Below the pieces are notes generated by a model. It searched no databases and was not told where the DNA came from. It worked only from the letters and a program-made list of their open reading frames with translations. From Chersky-840 sp963848335 (lineage in GTDB: Bacteria > Actinomycetota > Acidimicrobiia > Acidimicrobiales > UBA8190): DNA of 64,000 bases. Positions 43,181 to 51,256 of this stretch are shown piece after piece (position 1 is the first letter of the stretch; each line of letters starts with the position of its first letter). The translations under genes were made by a program, and so were the position numbers. The stretch lies in assembly GCA_963848335.1 (NCBI GenBank), contig CAWKDD010000003.1, forward strand, positions 1,116,001 to 1,180,000, given 5' to 3'.

Positions 43181-44430
43181 GACCCGCTCCCCTCGGCGGC
43201 GTCGAGGTCCACCGCCTCGTGGAACGCTTCCAGGGTGGGGGCGATGGTGGCGGTGGGCCCGGCCGTGTCCACCAGGGCCTCCACGGTCTTGAGCCCGTGC
43301 CCGGTCACGTAGGCCACGACCCGCTCGTCGCGCCGGACCACACCCCGGGCGGCCAGCTGGGCCAGCGTGGCGATGGTGACGCCCCCGGCCGTCTCGGCGA
43401 AGATGCCCTCGGTCCGGGCCAGGAGGCGGATGCCGTCGAGGATCTCATCGTCGGTCACGGCCGCGAACGACCCGCCGCTGTTGCGCACCGTCTCGAGCGC
43501 ATACCACCCGTCGGCCGGGTTCCCGATGGCGAGGGACTTGGCGATGGTGTGGGGCTTGACCGGACGGATGGCGTCGGTGCCCTCGGCGAAGGCCGTGGCC
43601 ACCGGAGAGCATCCCTCGGCCTGGGCGCCCGACACCCGCACGTGGGGTTCCTCGTCGAGCAGTCCCACGGCGTGGAGCTCGGAGAACCCCTTGGCCACCT
43701 TGGTGAGCTGGCTGCCCGAGCCCACGGGCACGATCACGTGGTCGGGAGCCTGCCACCCCAGTTGCTCGGCCACCTCGAAGGCGAGGGTCTTGGACCCCTC
43801 GGCGTAGTACGTCCTCACGTTCACGTTCACGAACGCCCACGACGGGAGCTCGCTCGTCAGCTCGGCGCACAACCGGTTGACGTCGTCGTAGGTGCCCTCG
43901 ACGGCCACCACGTGCCCGCCGTAGACCGCCGTCGTCACGACCTTGGCCACCTCGAGATCGCTCGGGATGAACACCACCGAGACCATTCCCGCTCTCGCCG
44001 CGTGCGCGGCCACGGAGTTCGCCAGGTTGCCCGTGGACGCGCAGGCGGCCACCTTGAACCCCAGCTGGCGCGCCTTGGTGAGCGCCACCGACACCACGCG
44101 GTCCTTGAACGAGCCGGTGGGATTGGCCGTGTCGTTCTTGATCCACAGCTCTCCCAGCCCGAGCTCGGCGGCCAGGCGGTCGGCCCGGACCAGAGGGGTG
44201 CATCCCGTGCCCAGGTCGATCGGCGCCGGGTCCCACACCGGCAGCAGCGGCGCATAGCGCCAGATCGTCTGGGGACCCGACGCGACCTGCTCGCGGCTGA
44301 CGCTGCGGCGCAGGGCCTCGTAGTCGTAGGCCACCTCGAGGGGCCCGAAGCAGTAGTCACAGACGTGCAGCGCCTCGGCCGGATAGGCCCGCGCACATTC
44401 CCGGCAGCGAAGTCCGGTGACGAAGTCCAC
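43177..44430 (-). CDS. thrC: threonine synthase
   Basis: 417 aa. A rubredoxin-like N-terminal cysteine pair (CRECARAYP, CDYCFGPLE) precedes the fold-type II PLP domain. The PLP lysine is in NPTGSFKDRV, the phosphate loop in SGSQL/ASTGNLANS. Converts O-phosphohomoserine to threonine. GTG 44430 is preferred because GGAGG precedes it by 6 nt; the open frame upstream lacks support. Co-translated with the MoaD/ThiS protein. Confidence 0.92.
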   Translation of the reverse strand: MDFVTGLRCRECARAYPAEALHVCDYCFGPLEVAYDYEALRRSVSREQVASGPQTIWRYAPLLPVWDPAPIDLGTGCTPLVRADRLAAELGLGELWIKNDTANPTGSFKDRVVSVALTKARQLGFKVAACASTGNLANSVAAHAARAGMVSVVFIPSDLEVAKVVTTAVYGGHVVAVEGTYDDVNRLCAELTSELPSWAFVNVNVRTYYAEGSKTLAFEVAEQLGWQAPDHVIVPVGSGSQLTKVAKGFSELHAVGLLDEEPHVRVSGAQAEGCSPVATAFAEGTDAIRPVKPHTIAKSLAIGNPADGWYALETVRNSGGSFAAVTDDEILDGIRLLARTEGIFAETAGGVTIATLAQLAARGVVRRDERVVAYVTGHGLKTVEALVDTAGPTATIAPTLEAFHEAVDLDAAEGSGS

Positions 44431-44544
44431 GAAACACCTCCACATCGGTCGGGCATTGGCACCTTGCGTCCACCGGAATGGTGGATGCGCTGGTTGCCGC
44501 GGCGTCACAGGGCCCGTCCCTCAGCCGCTCTGGATGATCCCTCC

Positions 44545-45486
44545 ATGGTGGACGAAACCGACCCGTCCCGTCAATGCACCCGGGCACAGAGGCCGGGGAC
44601 CGGCGTGGGTGCAGAGGCCGGCCCCCCGATGGGGGATGATCGGAGTGTGGGTTCTGGACCTGACGCCGCCCGTGGCGCCGCCGTGCGCCGCTTCCACCAC
44701 CGCGACTTCGCCGCCCCGGCCCTGGTGGCGGCGCGCGCCGGGCGGAGGGTGGCCGTGTGCCTGCCGGCACGCGACGAGGCCGCCACCGTGGGCCGGATCG
44801 TGACCAGCGTCCGGGATGCGCTCACCCGGGCCGGCGGAGGGGCGGACCTCGTCGACGACATCGTGGTGGTCGACGACGGGTCGGTCGACGACACCGCAGG
44901 TGTGGCCCGCCGGGCCGGCGCCCGGGTCGTGGCGGCCCGCACCGTCGGGGGAGGAAAAGGCCAGGCCATGGCGGTGGCCCTGGAGGAGACCGACGCCGAG
45001 CTCCTGGTCTTCTTGGACGCGGACGTCCGGAACTTCGGCCCCCACTACGTGACCGGCCTGGTGGGGCCCCTGCTCGAGGACCCCGGGCCCGGTCGGCCCG
45101 ACGTGGCCCTCGTGAAGGGCTTCTACGAGCGTCCGCTGCACGGGGAGGAGTCGGGAGGGGGCCGCGTCACCGAGCTCGTGGCCCGGCCCGTCATCGACCT
45201 CCTGTTCCCCCACCTCTCGGGGGTGCGCCAACCCCTGGCCGGGGAGACCGCCGCCCCCCGGACGGTCCTCGACAAGACCGGCCTCGCCCCCGGGTACGGC
45301 GTGGAGCTCGCCCTGCTCGTCGACGTGGCCGAGCGCTTCGGGGTCGAGCAGGTGGCCCAGGTGGACCTGGGCGTGCGCATCCACCGCAACCGCCCCCTCG
45401 CCGAGCTCCGGCCCCAGGCCACCGACGTGCTGGGGGCGGCGTTGCGGCGAGCCGGGACGACCCCGCCCCGCCCCTCCGGGCCCTAG
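44545..45486 (+). CDS. gpgS: glucosyl-3-phosphoglycerate synthase
   Basis: GT81 glycosyltransferase, about 313 aa. Core CLPARDEAATVGRI, VVVDDGSVDDT, the D-x-D-like metal site FLDADVRNF, VKGFYERPL, GGRVTELVARP and QPLAGE all match mycobacterial GpgS, as does the end LGVRIHRNRPL. It transfers glucose from a nucleotide sugar to 3-phosphoglycerate, first step to glucosylglycerate or methylglucose lipopolysaccharide. The start is uncertain: ATG 44545, ATG 44629 and GTG 44647 are all in frame without clear ribosome sites. Its stop overlaps that of the convergent MFS gene in the palindrome CTAG. Confidence 0.9.
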   Translation: MVDETDPSRQCTRAQRPGTGVGAEAGPPMGDDRSVGSGPDAARGAAVRRFHHRDFAAPALVAARAGRRVAVCLPARDEAATVGRIVTSVRDALTRAGGGADLVDDIVVVDDGSVDDTAGVARRAGARVVAARTVGGGKGQAMAVALEETDAELLVFLDADVRNFGPHYVTGLVGPLLEDPGPGRPDVALVKGFYERPLHGEESGGGRVTELVARPVIDLLFPHLSGVRQPLAGETAAPRTVLDKTGLAPGYGVELALLVDVAERFGVEQVAQVDLGVRIHRNRPLAELRPQATDVLGAALRRAGTTPPRPSGP

Positions 45487-47129
45487 GAGTCGCAGGGCAG
45501 CACTGCCACCGCCTGCACTGCCGCCGTCTGCACTGCCACCGCCTGCACTGCCACCGCCTGCACTGCCGCCGTCTGCACGCCGGACCGCACTGCCACCGGC
45601 ACCGGCACTGCCACCGGCTCGCGGGTGTCGGCCGGCGCCACCGTGCCCCGGCCTCGGACCTCTCGGACCTCCCGGACGCGAGGCGCCGAGCCGGCGCGCG
45701 CCGCCAGGCGCCGGGGCAGCGCGAAGGCCACGAGCGCGCCCGCACCCACGACCCCCACCCCCACCCACACGGCAGGGACGAGCCCCGAGACGTAGGCGGC
45801 GCCACTGCTGTAGCCGCCCCGGGCCGAGAACACCGCTCCCAGCACGGCGATCCCGAGCACTCCGCCGACCTCCCGGAAGGCGCTGTTGGCCCCCGAAGCC
45901 ACCCCTTCGTGCTCGGTGCGCACCGAGGACAGCACGACCGACGCCAGGGGGACGAAGAACAGGGCCATGCCCACGCCCGACACCACGAACGGCAGCCACA
46001 GGCGGGCGTAGCTCAGGGTCGGGCTCGTCTCGAGGGCGAGCCACGACAACCCGACCGCCTGCAGTCCGAGCCCGGTGGCGAGCACCGGCCGTCCGCCGAA
46101 GCGCTGGGCCAGGGCCGCCGCCAGCGGAGCCACCAGCATGGGCATGCCCGTCCAGGGCAGGACCCTCAGGCCCGCCTCGAGGGGGGAGTAGTGCTGGACG
46201 ACCTGGAGGAATTGCGACAGGAAGAAGATGGAGCCGAACATCCCGAAGCTCATGAACAGGGCCATCACGTTGATGGCCGCGAACGAACGGCTCCGGAAGA
46301 GGTGCAGGGGCAGCATGGGATGCGTGCTGCGCAGCTCCCACGCCACGAAGCCCGCCAGGCCCACCGCCCCGACGGCGAAGGAGCCCAGCACCCCCTGGCT
46401 CGTCCAGCCGTGGGTGTCGGCCCGCACCAAGCCGAGCACGGTGCCGAGAAGGCCGGTGGTGGCGAGCACGACGCCCCCGAGGTCGAGGGGCTGACGAGGA
46501 CCTCTGGACTCGGCCAGACGCCAACGGGCCAGCACCACCAGCACGATCCCCACGGGGACGTTGATCCAGAAGATCGACTGCCATGACCACCCACTCGTCA
46601 CCGCCCCGCCCACCAGCGGCCCCGCCGCCACCGCCACGCCGCCGATGGCGCCCCACACGCCCAGCGCCTGGTTCCTGCGCTCGGGCCGCACCGCCGCCGA
46701 CAGCAGGGTCAGCGACAGCGGCATGATGAGCGCCCCACCCGCCCCCTGCACGGCGCGCGCCGTGACCAGCCAACCCACCGTGGGCGACAGGGCGGCGGCG
46801 GCGGAGGCGGTGGTGAACACCACCAGGCCGACCAGGAACATCCGTCGCCGCCCGAAGCGGTCCCCCAGAGCGGCCCCGGTGAGCAGCAGCACGGCGAAGG
46901 TGAGCGTGTAGGCGTTGACCGTCCACTCCAGACCGGCCAGCCCGGCATGGAGGTGACGACGGATCACCGGCAGCGCCGTGGTCACCACCAGGTTGTCGAG
47001 CGTGGCCATGAACAGAGCCAGGGAGGTGATGACCACCGCCCACGACGCGCTCGCCCGGCGAGCGCTTCCACCCTCCGGCGAGGCGCTGGGAGCGGTAACT
47101 AGTGATTGATTACTAGCTTGGACGGCCAC
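45483..47129 (-). CDS. MFS drug-efflux transporter, DHA2 (EmrB/QacA) type
   Basis: 548 aa with about 14 hydrophobic helices. Motif A is LGDRFGRRRMF, the early membrane motif is ATLDNLVVTTALP (D1 motif of DHA2), and the antiporter motif C region is AIGGVAVAAGPLVGG. It exports drugs or toxic organics by proton antiport. GTG 47129 has AGGAG 7 nt upstream. The last ~25 residues are repeats of Q-A-V-A-V / Q-T-A-A-V and look like a late addition. It lies 32 nt downstream of a TetR gene, its likely repressor. Confidence 0.9.
   Translation of the reverse strand: MAVQASNQSLVTAPSASPEGGSARRASASWAVVITSLALFMATLDNLVVTTALPVIRRHLHAGLAGLEWTVNAYTLTFAVLLLTGAALGDRFGRRRMFLVGLVVFTTASAAAALSPTVGWLVTARAVQGAGGALIMPLSLTLLSAAVRPERRNQALGVWGAIGGVAVAAGPLVGGAVTSGWSWQSIFWINVPVGIVLVVLARWRLAESRGPRQPLDLGGVVLATTGLLGTVLGLVRADTHGWTSQGVLGSFAVGAVGLAGFVAWELRSTHPMLPLHLFRSRSFAAINVMALFMSFGMFGSIFFLSQFLQVVQHYSPLEAGLRVLPWTGMPMLVAPLAAALAQRFGGRPVLATGLGLQAVGLSWLALETSPTLSYARLWLPFVVSGVGMALFFVPLASVVLSSVRTEHEGVASGANSAFREVGGVLGIAVLGAVFSARGGYSSGAAYVSGLVPAVWVGVGVVGAGALVAFALPRRLAARAGSAPRVREVREVRGRGTVAPADTREPVAVPVPVAVRSGVQTAAVQAVAVQAVAVQTAAVQAVAVLPCDS
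45501..45575. repeat. five 15-nt tandem repeats in the MFS 3' end
   Basis: Units alternate between CACTGCCACCGCCTG and CACTGCCGCCGTCTG (order A-B-A-A-B), without interruption. They encode the pentapeptides QAVAV and QTAAV at the transporter C-terminus. Being a multiple of three, copy changes would not break the frame. Confidence 0.92.
47099..47116. promoter_or_regulatory. palindrome at the 5' end of the MFS gene
   Basis: CTAGT (47099-47103) and ACTAG (47112-47116) form an inverted repeat around GATTGATT, inside the first codons of the MFS gene in an AT-rich patch. It could be a second TetR-binding site or an mRNA feature. The arms are short, so the call is tentative. Confidence 0.35.
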
Positions 47130-47161
47130 GGTTGTCTCCTCTCGGGGAACGGTCAGGGGGA

Positions 47162-47749
47162 TCAGGAGGTGGGGGCCCGGTGGGCGAAGAACAGCTCGGG
47201 CTCGACCTGGCAGGCCCGGACCCAGGACTCGTCCAGGGCGGCGGCGTCGATGGCCGCCACCACGTTGAGCAGCATGCCCTGGGCGTAGAAGGCCCGGACG
47301 TCCTCGTCGGGGAGGCCGGTCAGCTCGGAGACCAGCGCCCACAGCCGACGGAACCCTTCGCGCGCGGCGCGTCGGACCTCCTCGTCCTCGGAGGCCGCGA
47401 AGGCGTGGAGCTGCACCAGGAGGAGGTCCCGCTCCCCCAACAGCACCTTGTAGGCCTGGCCCATGGCGGCCATGGCCTCGATGCCCGACAAGCCCTCGGC
47501 GGCGTCGCGGAACGTCGACTCGATGCGGTCGTACATCACCTGCATGGTGGCGATGAACAGGTCCCGCTTGGTCCCGAAGAGCCGGAACAGATACGGCTGG
47601 GAGATCCCGGCGCGTGCCGCGATGGCCTCGGTCGAGGTCCCCGCGTAGCCGCCCTTGGCGAATTCGGCCATGGCCGCCCGCAGGACCGACGTGCGGCGTT
47701 CGTCCGCGGTCTGGCGTGGCGCCCCTGCACCCTTGGCCGGTGTCGTCAT
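47162..47749 (-). CDS. TetR-family transcriptional repressor
   Basis: 195 aa. The N-terminal helix-turn-helix reads RRTSVLRAAMAEFAKGGYAG, TSTEAIAARAGISQPYLFRLF, F-G-T-K-R-D-L: a standard TetR DNA-binding domain. The C-terminal helical domain would bind an inducer. It is upstream of and collinear with an MFS efflux gene, and a near-perfect 11-bp inverted repeat lies 6 nt before its ATG 47749, so autorepression and control of efflux are likely. Confidence 0.92.
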   Translation of the reverse strand: MTTPAKGAGAPRQTADERRTSVLRAAMAEFAKGGYAGTSTEAIAARAGISQPYLFRLFGTKRDLFIATMQVMYDRIESTFRDAAEGLSGIEAMAAMGQAYKVLLGERDLLLVQLHAFAASEDEEVRRAAREGFRRLWALVSELTGLPDEDVRAFYAQGMLLNVVAAIDAAALDESWVRACQVEPELFFAHRAPTS

Positions 47750-47755
47750 CAGTTT

Positions 47756-47781
47756 GGTAAGTTAGTACTCACTCACTTACC
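47756..47781. promoter_or_regulatory. TetR operator palindrome
   Basis: GGTAAGTTAGT (47756-47766), ACTC, ACTCACTTACC (47771-47781): inverted arms of 11 bp with one mismatch. It lies between the TetR start codon and the stop of the upstream glycerate kinase gene, where the TetR-MFS promoter must be. Its size and symmetry suit a TetR dimer pair. Confidence 0.75.
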
Positions 47782-47783
47782 TG

Positions 47784-48941
47784 TCAAGGGGGCGGTCGGC
47801 TCCCTTTCGGTCCTCCCGCCAGGGCCCCGGCCACGACCTCCTCCACGCAACGGGTGGGATCGTCCAACGCCCGCGTCTCGCCGAAGCGCTCCACCAGGCT
47901 GCAGACCTCCACGTCCGGTCCCATGGCCTCGGCCTCGATCCCGCCGGGCCCCACGGCTCCGGCCACGACGAGCACCGGCACTCCGACCCCGCGCGCCGTG
48001 CCTACCACGGCACCCACCACCTTCCCGGACCACGAGGAGGCGTCGAGGCGGCCCTCCCCCGTGACCACCAGCCGGGCGCGCGTGAGGCGGTCGAGCAGCC
48101 CCACGGACTCCGCCACCACGCCGAAGCCCGGCACGAGGCGGGCGCCGAGAGCGGCCAGGCCCCCGGCCAGGCCCCCTGCCGCGCCCGAGCCGGCCATGGC
48201 GGTGACGTCGACGCCGTAGCGCTCGAAGAGGTGGCCGGCAAAGGCGACCAGGCGGTCGCGCAACTCGCCCACCTGGGCCGGGGTGGCCCCCTTCTGAGGC
48301 CCGAACTGCTCGGCGGCGTCCACGAACCGGGTCTCGACGTCACACGCCACCACCACCTCGGCCCCCCTGAGGCCGCCGGCGGCTTCGATGGCCTCGAGGG
48401 CACCGCGGCCCCCGTCGGTGGTGGCCGAGCCACCCACGCCCACCAGCACCCGCCGAGCGCCGGCCGAGACCGCGGCGATCACCAGCTCGCCCGTGCCCCG
48501 GGTGCCGGCCAGCAACGGGTCGTTGCCGGCGGCCCCGCCCACCAGGGGCAGGCCCGAGGCCGCCGCCGACTCGATCACGGCCACGCCCTGGCCCATCCAC
48601 CACGACGCCACCACGGGCTCCCCCACAGGCCCGGTCACCCGGGTCCGGTGCCACGAGCCCGGGGGCGAGGCATCCGAAGCGGGGCGCTGCTGGGCCAGGA
48701 CGTCGGCAAAGCCCTCCCCGCCGTCCGACAGCGGGCAGGGATCGCAGTCCCACCCGGCCCGGCGGGCGCCGCGGGCCATGGCCGCGGCCAGCGCCGGGGC
48801 CCCGGCGGTCCCCTTGAAGGCGTCGGGGGCGGCCAGCACGACGGGACGGGGGGAAGGGTCGTCGGGCACAGGACTGTCGTCGGGCACAGGACTGTCGTCG
48901 GGCACAGCACGGTCGTGGGGCACAGCACGGTCGTCGGGCAC
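47784..48941 (-). CDS. glycerate 2-kinase, GarK/GlxK family
   Basis: About 385 aa. The family start APDAFKG, CPLSDGGEGFADVL, a GVGGSATTDGG phosphate loop, DVETRFVD and the C-terminal VVTGEGRLDASSWSGKV are all present. Phosphorylates D-glycerate to 2-phosphoglycerate. The domain begins near 48840; upstream residues are hexapeptide repeats (x-x-V-P-D-D) encoded by an 18-nt repeat, each supplying a possible GTG start, so the true start is unclear. Divergent from otsA. Confidence 0.85.
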   Translation of the reverse strand: MPDDRAVPHDRAVPDDSPVPDDSPVPDDPSPRPVVLAAPDAFKGTAGAPALAAAMARGARRAGWDCDPCPLSDGGEGFADVLAQQRPASDASPPGSWHRTRVTGPVGEPVVASWWMGQGVAVIESAAASGLPLVGGAAGNDPLLAGTRGTGELVIAAVSAGARRVLVGVGGSATTDGGRGALEAIEAAGGLRGAEVVVACDVETRFVDAAEQFGPQKGATPAQVGELRDRLVAFAGHLFERYGVDVTAMAGSGAAGGLAGGLAALGARLVPGFGVVAESVGLLDRLTRARLVVTGEGRLDASSWSGKVVGAVVGTARGVGVPVLVVAGAVGPGGIEAEAMGPDVEVCSLVERFGETRALDDPTRCVEEVVAGALAGGPKGSRPPP

Positions 48942-48947
48942 CGGGCC
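48858..48947. repeat. five 18-nt tandem repeats before/at the glycerate kinase start
   Basis: Unit GTCGTCGGGCACAGGACT occurs twice exactly and three more times with one to five changes. On the minus strand each unit encodes a hexapeptide ending VPDD and contains an in-frame GTG. The array lies in the gap between the divergent glycerate kinase and otsA genes. There are no spacers, so it is not a CRISPR. Confidence 0.9.
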
Positions 48948-49005
48948 ATGGTGGCTCGTCAGAGTGTCCCGTGCAGGCCAGCGGGTAGGGTCGTCGGGGT
49001 ATGAG

Positions 49006-50397
49006 ATGGGTCGGTTGCCCGTGAAAGCGGACCTCGTCATCGTCTCGAACCGGGGTCCCCTGTCCTTCGCGTTGGACGGGGCCGGCCGGCCCGTGCCGGC
49101 TGGATCCGCCGGGGGGCTCGCCGCGGCGTTGCACCCCCAGCTCGAGGGGAGCGGGGCGACCTGGGTGTCGTGCGCCATGTCCGACGCCGATCGCATGGCC
49201 ACCGCCGAAGGCCTCATGACCGAACGGGGGCTGCATCTGCTCACGGTGCAGCCCGACCGGGACGTGTACCGCATGGCCTACGACGTCGTCTCGAACTCCA
49301 CCTTGTGGTTCTTGCACCATCACCTGTTCGACCTGGCCCGCCGACCCCGCTTCGACCGGCACTGGGCCCGGGCCTGGGAGGCGTACCGCGAATTCAACGA
49401 GCTGTTCGCGGCGGTGGTGGACGCCGCCGCGTCGGAGGGGGCGACGGTCCTCGTCCAGGACTACCACCTGAGCCTCCTGCCCGGCGTGCTGGCCGACAAG
49501 AGGCCCGACCTCCGCACCGTCCATTTCACCCACACCCCCTTCGCCAGCCCCGACACGTTGCGGGTGCTGCCCTCGGCGGTGGCCCGCGAGGTCCTCGAGG
49601 GAATGGCGGGCGCCACCGCGTGCGGGTTCCACACCGTGCGCTGGGAGGCGGCCTTCCGGGCCTGTTGCGACGACATGGGCGTGGAGCTGGGCCACACGTT
49701 CGTGTCGCCGTTGACCCCTGACACCGACCACCTGGTCGAGCAGGCCGCCTCGGCCGAGTGCGTGGCGGCGGGCGGGCGCCTCGAAGAGCTGCTGGGGGGC
49801 CGGCGCATGGTCCTGCGCGTCGACCGGATCGAGCCCGCCAAGAACCTGTTGCGAGGGTTCTGGGCCTTCGACGAGATGCTGCGCATGCGGCCCGAGCTGC
49901 GCGGCGAGGTCGTGTTCCTGGCCCTCGCCTACGCCTCTCGCTCGTCGCTGCCGGAGTACCTCGCCTACGGGGCCGAGGTGGAGCAGGCGGCGCGCCGGGT
50001 GAACGACACGTGGGGCACCGACGACTGGGCGCCGGTCATCCTCGACGTGGCCGACGACCCGGGGAGGTCGATCGCCGCCTTGATGCGTTACGACGTGTTG
50101 CTCGTGAACCCCTTGCGCGACGGGCTCAACCTGGTGGCCAAGGAGGGCCCCATCGTGAACACCACCGACGGCGTCCTGGCGCTGTCGCGCGACGCGGGGG
50201 CCTTCGCCGAGCTGTACGGCGAAGCGCTCGAGATCAATCCCTTCGACGTGACCGGCACCGCCACGGTGCTCCTCCAGGCGCTCGACATGTCGGGCCACGA
50301 GCGGGCCCGACGAGCCGCAGCCCTGCGCGCCCTGGTCTCGGTGCGCAAACCCGGGGACTGGCTCGCCGACCAACTGGCCGCGGCCGTCCCGAGCTGA
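49006..50397 (+). CDS. otsA: trehalose-6-phosphate synthase (GT20), variant motif
   Basis: 463 aa. GT20 features: N-terminal VIVSNRGPLSF, AGSAGGLAAAL, VQDYHLSLLPG, HFTHTPFASPD and the C-terminal NPLRDGLNLVAKE. The usual V-D-R-L-D-Y-x-K-G is VDRIEPAKN here; the Arg and Lys that bind the donor phosphate keep their spacing. Makes trehalose-6-phosphate from UDP-glucose and glucose-6-phosphate, though another acceptor is possible. ATG 49006 has GGGGT upstream; GTG 49021 is an alternative. Convergent with otsB. Confidence 0.88.
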   Translation: MGRLPVKADLVIVSNRGPLSFALDGAGRPVPAGSAGGLAAALHPQLEGSGATWVSCAMSDADRMATAEGLMTERGLHLLTVQPDRDVYRMAYDVVSNSTLWFLHHHLFDLARRPRFDRHWARAWEAYREFNELFAAVVDAAASEGATVLVQDYHLSLLPGVLADKRPDLRTVHFTHTPFASPDTLRVLPSAVAREVLEGMAGATACGFHTVRWEAAFRACCDDMGVELGHTFVSPLTPDTDHLVEQAASAECVAAGGRLEELLGGRRMVLRVDRIEPAKNLLRGFWAFDEMLRMRPELRGEVVFLALAYASRSSLPEYLAYGAEVEQAARRVNDTWGTDDWAPVILDVADDPGRSIAALMRYDVLLVNPLRDGLNLVAKEGPIVNTTDGVLALSRDAGAFAELYGEALEINPFDVTGTATVLLQALDMSGHERARRAAALRALVSVRKPGDWLADQLAAAVPS

Positions 50398-50454
50398 GCA
50401 GACTCCGGCCCGAGTCTCCGCCGGGTCACCTTCCCCGAGCCGGTCCGAGCCCGG

Positions 50455-51240
50455 TCAGTGCTGGGCGTGGGTGGCCAGCGCGTGGAGCAGGGCCAGGGCC
50501 TGGGCCGGACCCGACGTCACCATGTCGGCGGCGGCGGCGAGCTCGGGGGGCGTCTCTTCGTCGACCACGGCGATGCGAACGGTGCGCGTGCCCTCGAGGG
50601 CCAGCCGGTCGAGAGCGGCGTAGGCGGCCAGGTCCCCCGCGTCGTCACCGGCGAAGCACGCCGCCGCGCACCCCCGCGCCAGGCGCTCGACCACCACCCC
50701 CTTGTCGATGTCGATCGGAGGACGCAGCTCCACCGCCATGCGACCGGGCTGGAGGACGAGCCCGGTACGTTGCGAGAGCCGGTGGGCGAACTCCCGGGCG
50801 CGCCCCGCCTCGGCGGGCGCCTGGCGCCAATGGACGGTGACCGAGCAGCCCTTGTCCTCGATCCCCACCGCGTCGCCGAGCTCGGACCGGGCCGCCCCCA
50901 CCACCTCGGCGACCGCAGCGCGCCACGGCTCGGCCTCGGGGGCACGGCGCAGCGTGCCGTCCTCGATCCACTCGAGGCCGTAGGCGCCGTAGAGGCGCAG
51001 CGCCGGACCGGCGGCGGCCAGGCGGTCAGCCAGGAACGACACCGGCCGGCCCGAGACCACCGCCACCACCCCGAAATAGCGGGCCAGATCGGCGAGCACC
51101 CCGGGGGCGCCGGGGAGGGGGTAGGCGGTGGCCGGGTCGGGCACGATGGGTGCGAGCGTCCCGTCGAAGTCGGTCAACACGGCGCCCGCGGCCGGGTCCT
51201 CGGCCAACGCCGCCAGCGGCCCGAGCTCCCCATCTCCCAC
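50455..51240 (-). CDS. otsB: trehalose-6-phosphate phosphatase
   Basis: 261 aa, HAD superfamily. Motif I DFDGTLAPI has the nucleophile and acid Asp; VVSGR is motif II, and the later GDDAGDLAAY is motif IV. YGLEWIEDG and the cap region match OtsB. Removes phosphate from trehalose-6-phosphate made by the convergent otsA. GTG 51240 is chosen because it follows the LytR_C stop by 14 nt; a longer form would overlap that gene. Confidence 0.9.
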   Translation of the reverse strand: MGDGELGPLAALAEDPAAGAVLTDFDGTLAPIVPDPATAYPLPGAPGVLADLARYFGVVAVVSGRPVSFLADRLAAAGPALRLYGAYGLEWIEDGTLRRAPEAEPWRAAVAEVVGAARSELGDAVGIEDKGCSVTVHWRQAPAEAGRAREFAHRLSQRTGLVLQPGRMAVELRPPIDIDKGVVVERLARGCAAACFAGDDAGDLAAYAALDRLALEGTRTVRIAVVDEETPPELAAAADMVTSGPAQALALLHALATHAQH

Positions 51241-51256
51241 GGGCGCGGCGCGCCCG

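Noticed and set aside
43219..44544. Long plus-strand frame in front of gpgS
   Set aside because: Antisense to thrC, whose motifs are intact. The glycosyltransferase homology begins only near 44700.
48858..48947. CRISPR-like repeats
   Set aside because: The 18-nt units are directly adjacent with no spacers and encode peptide repeats; no cas genes are present. The Cas4-like nuclease at 30 kb is far away and has no array.
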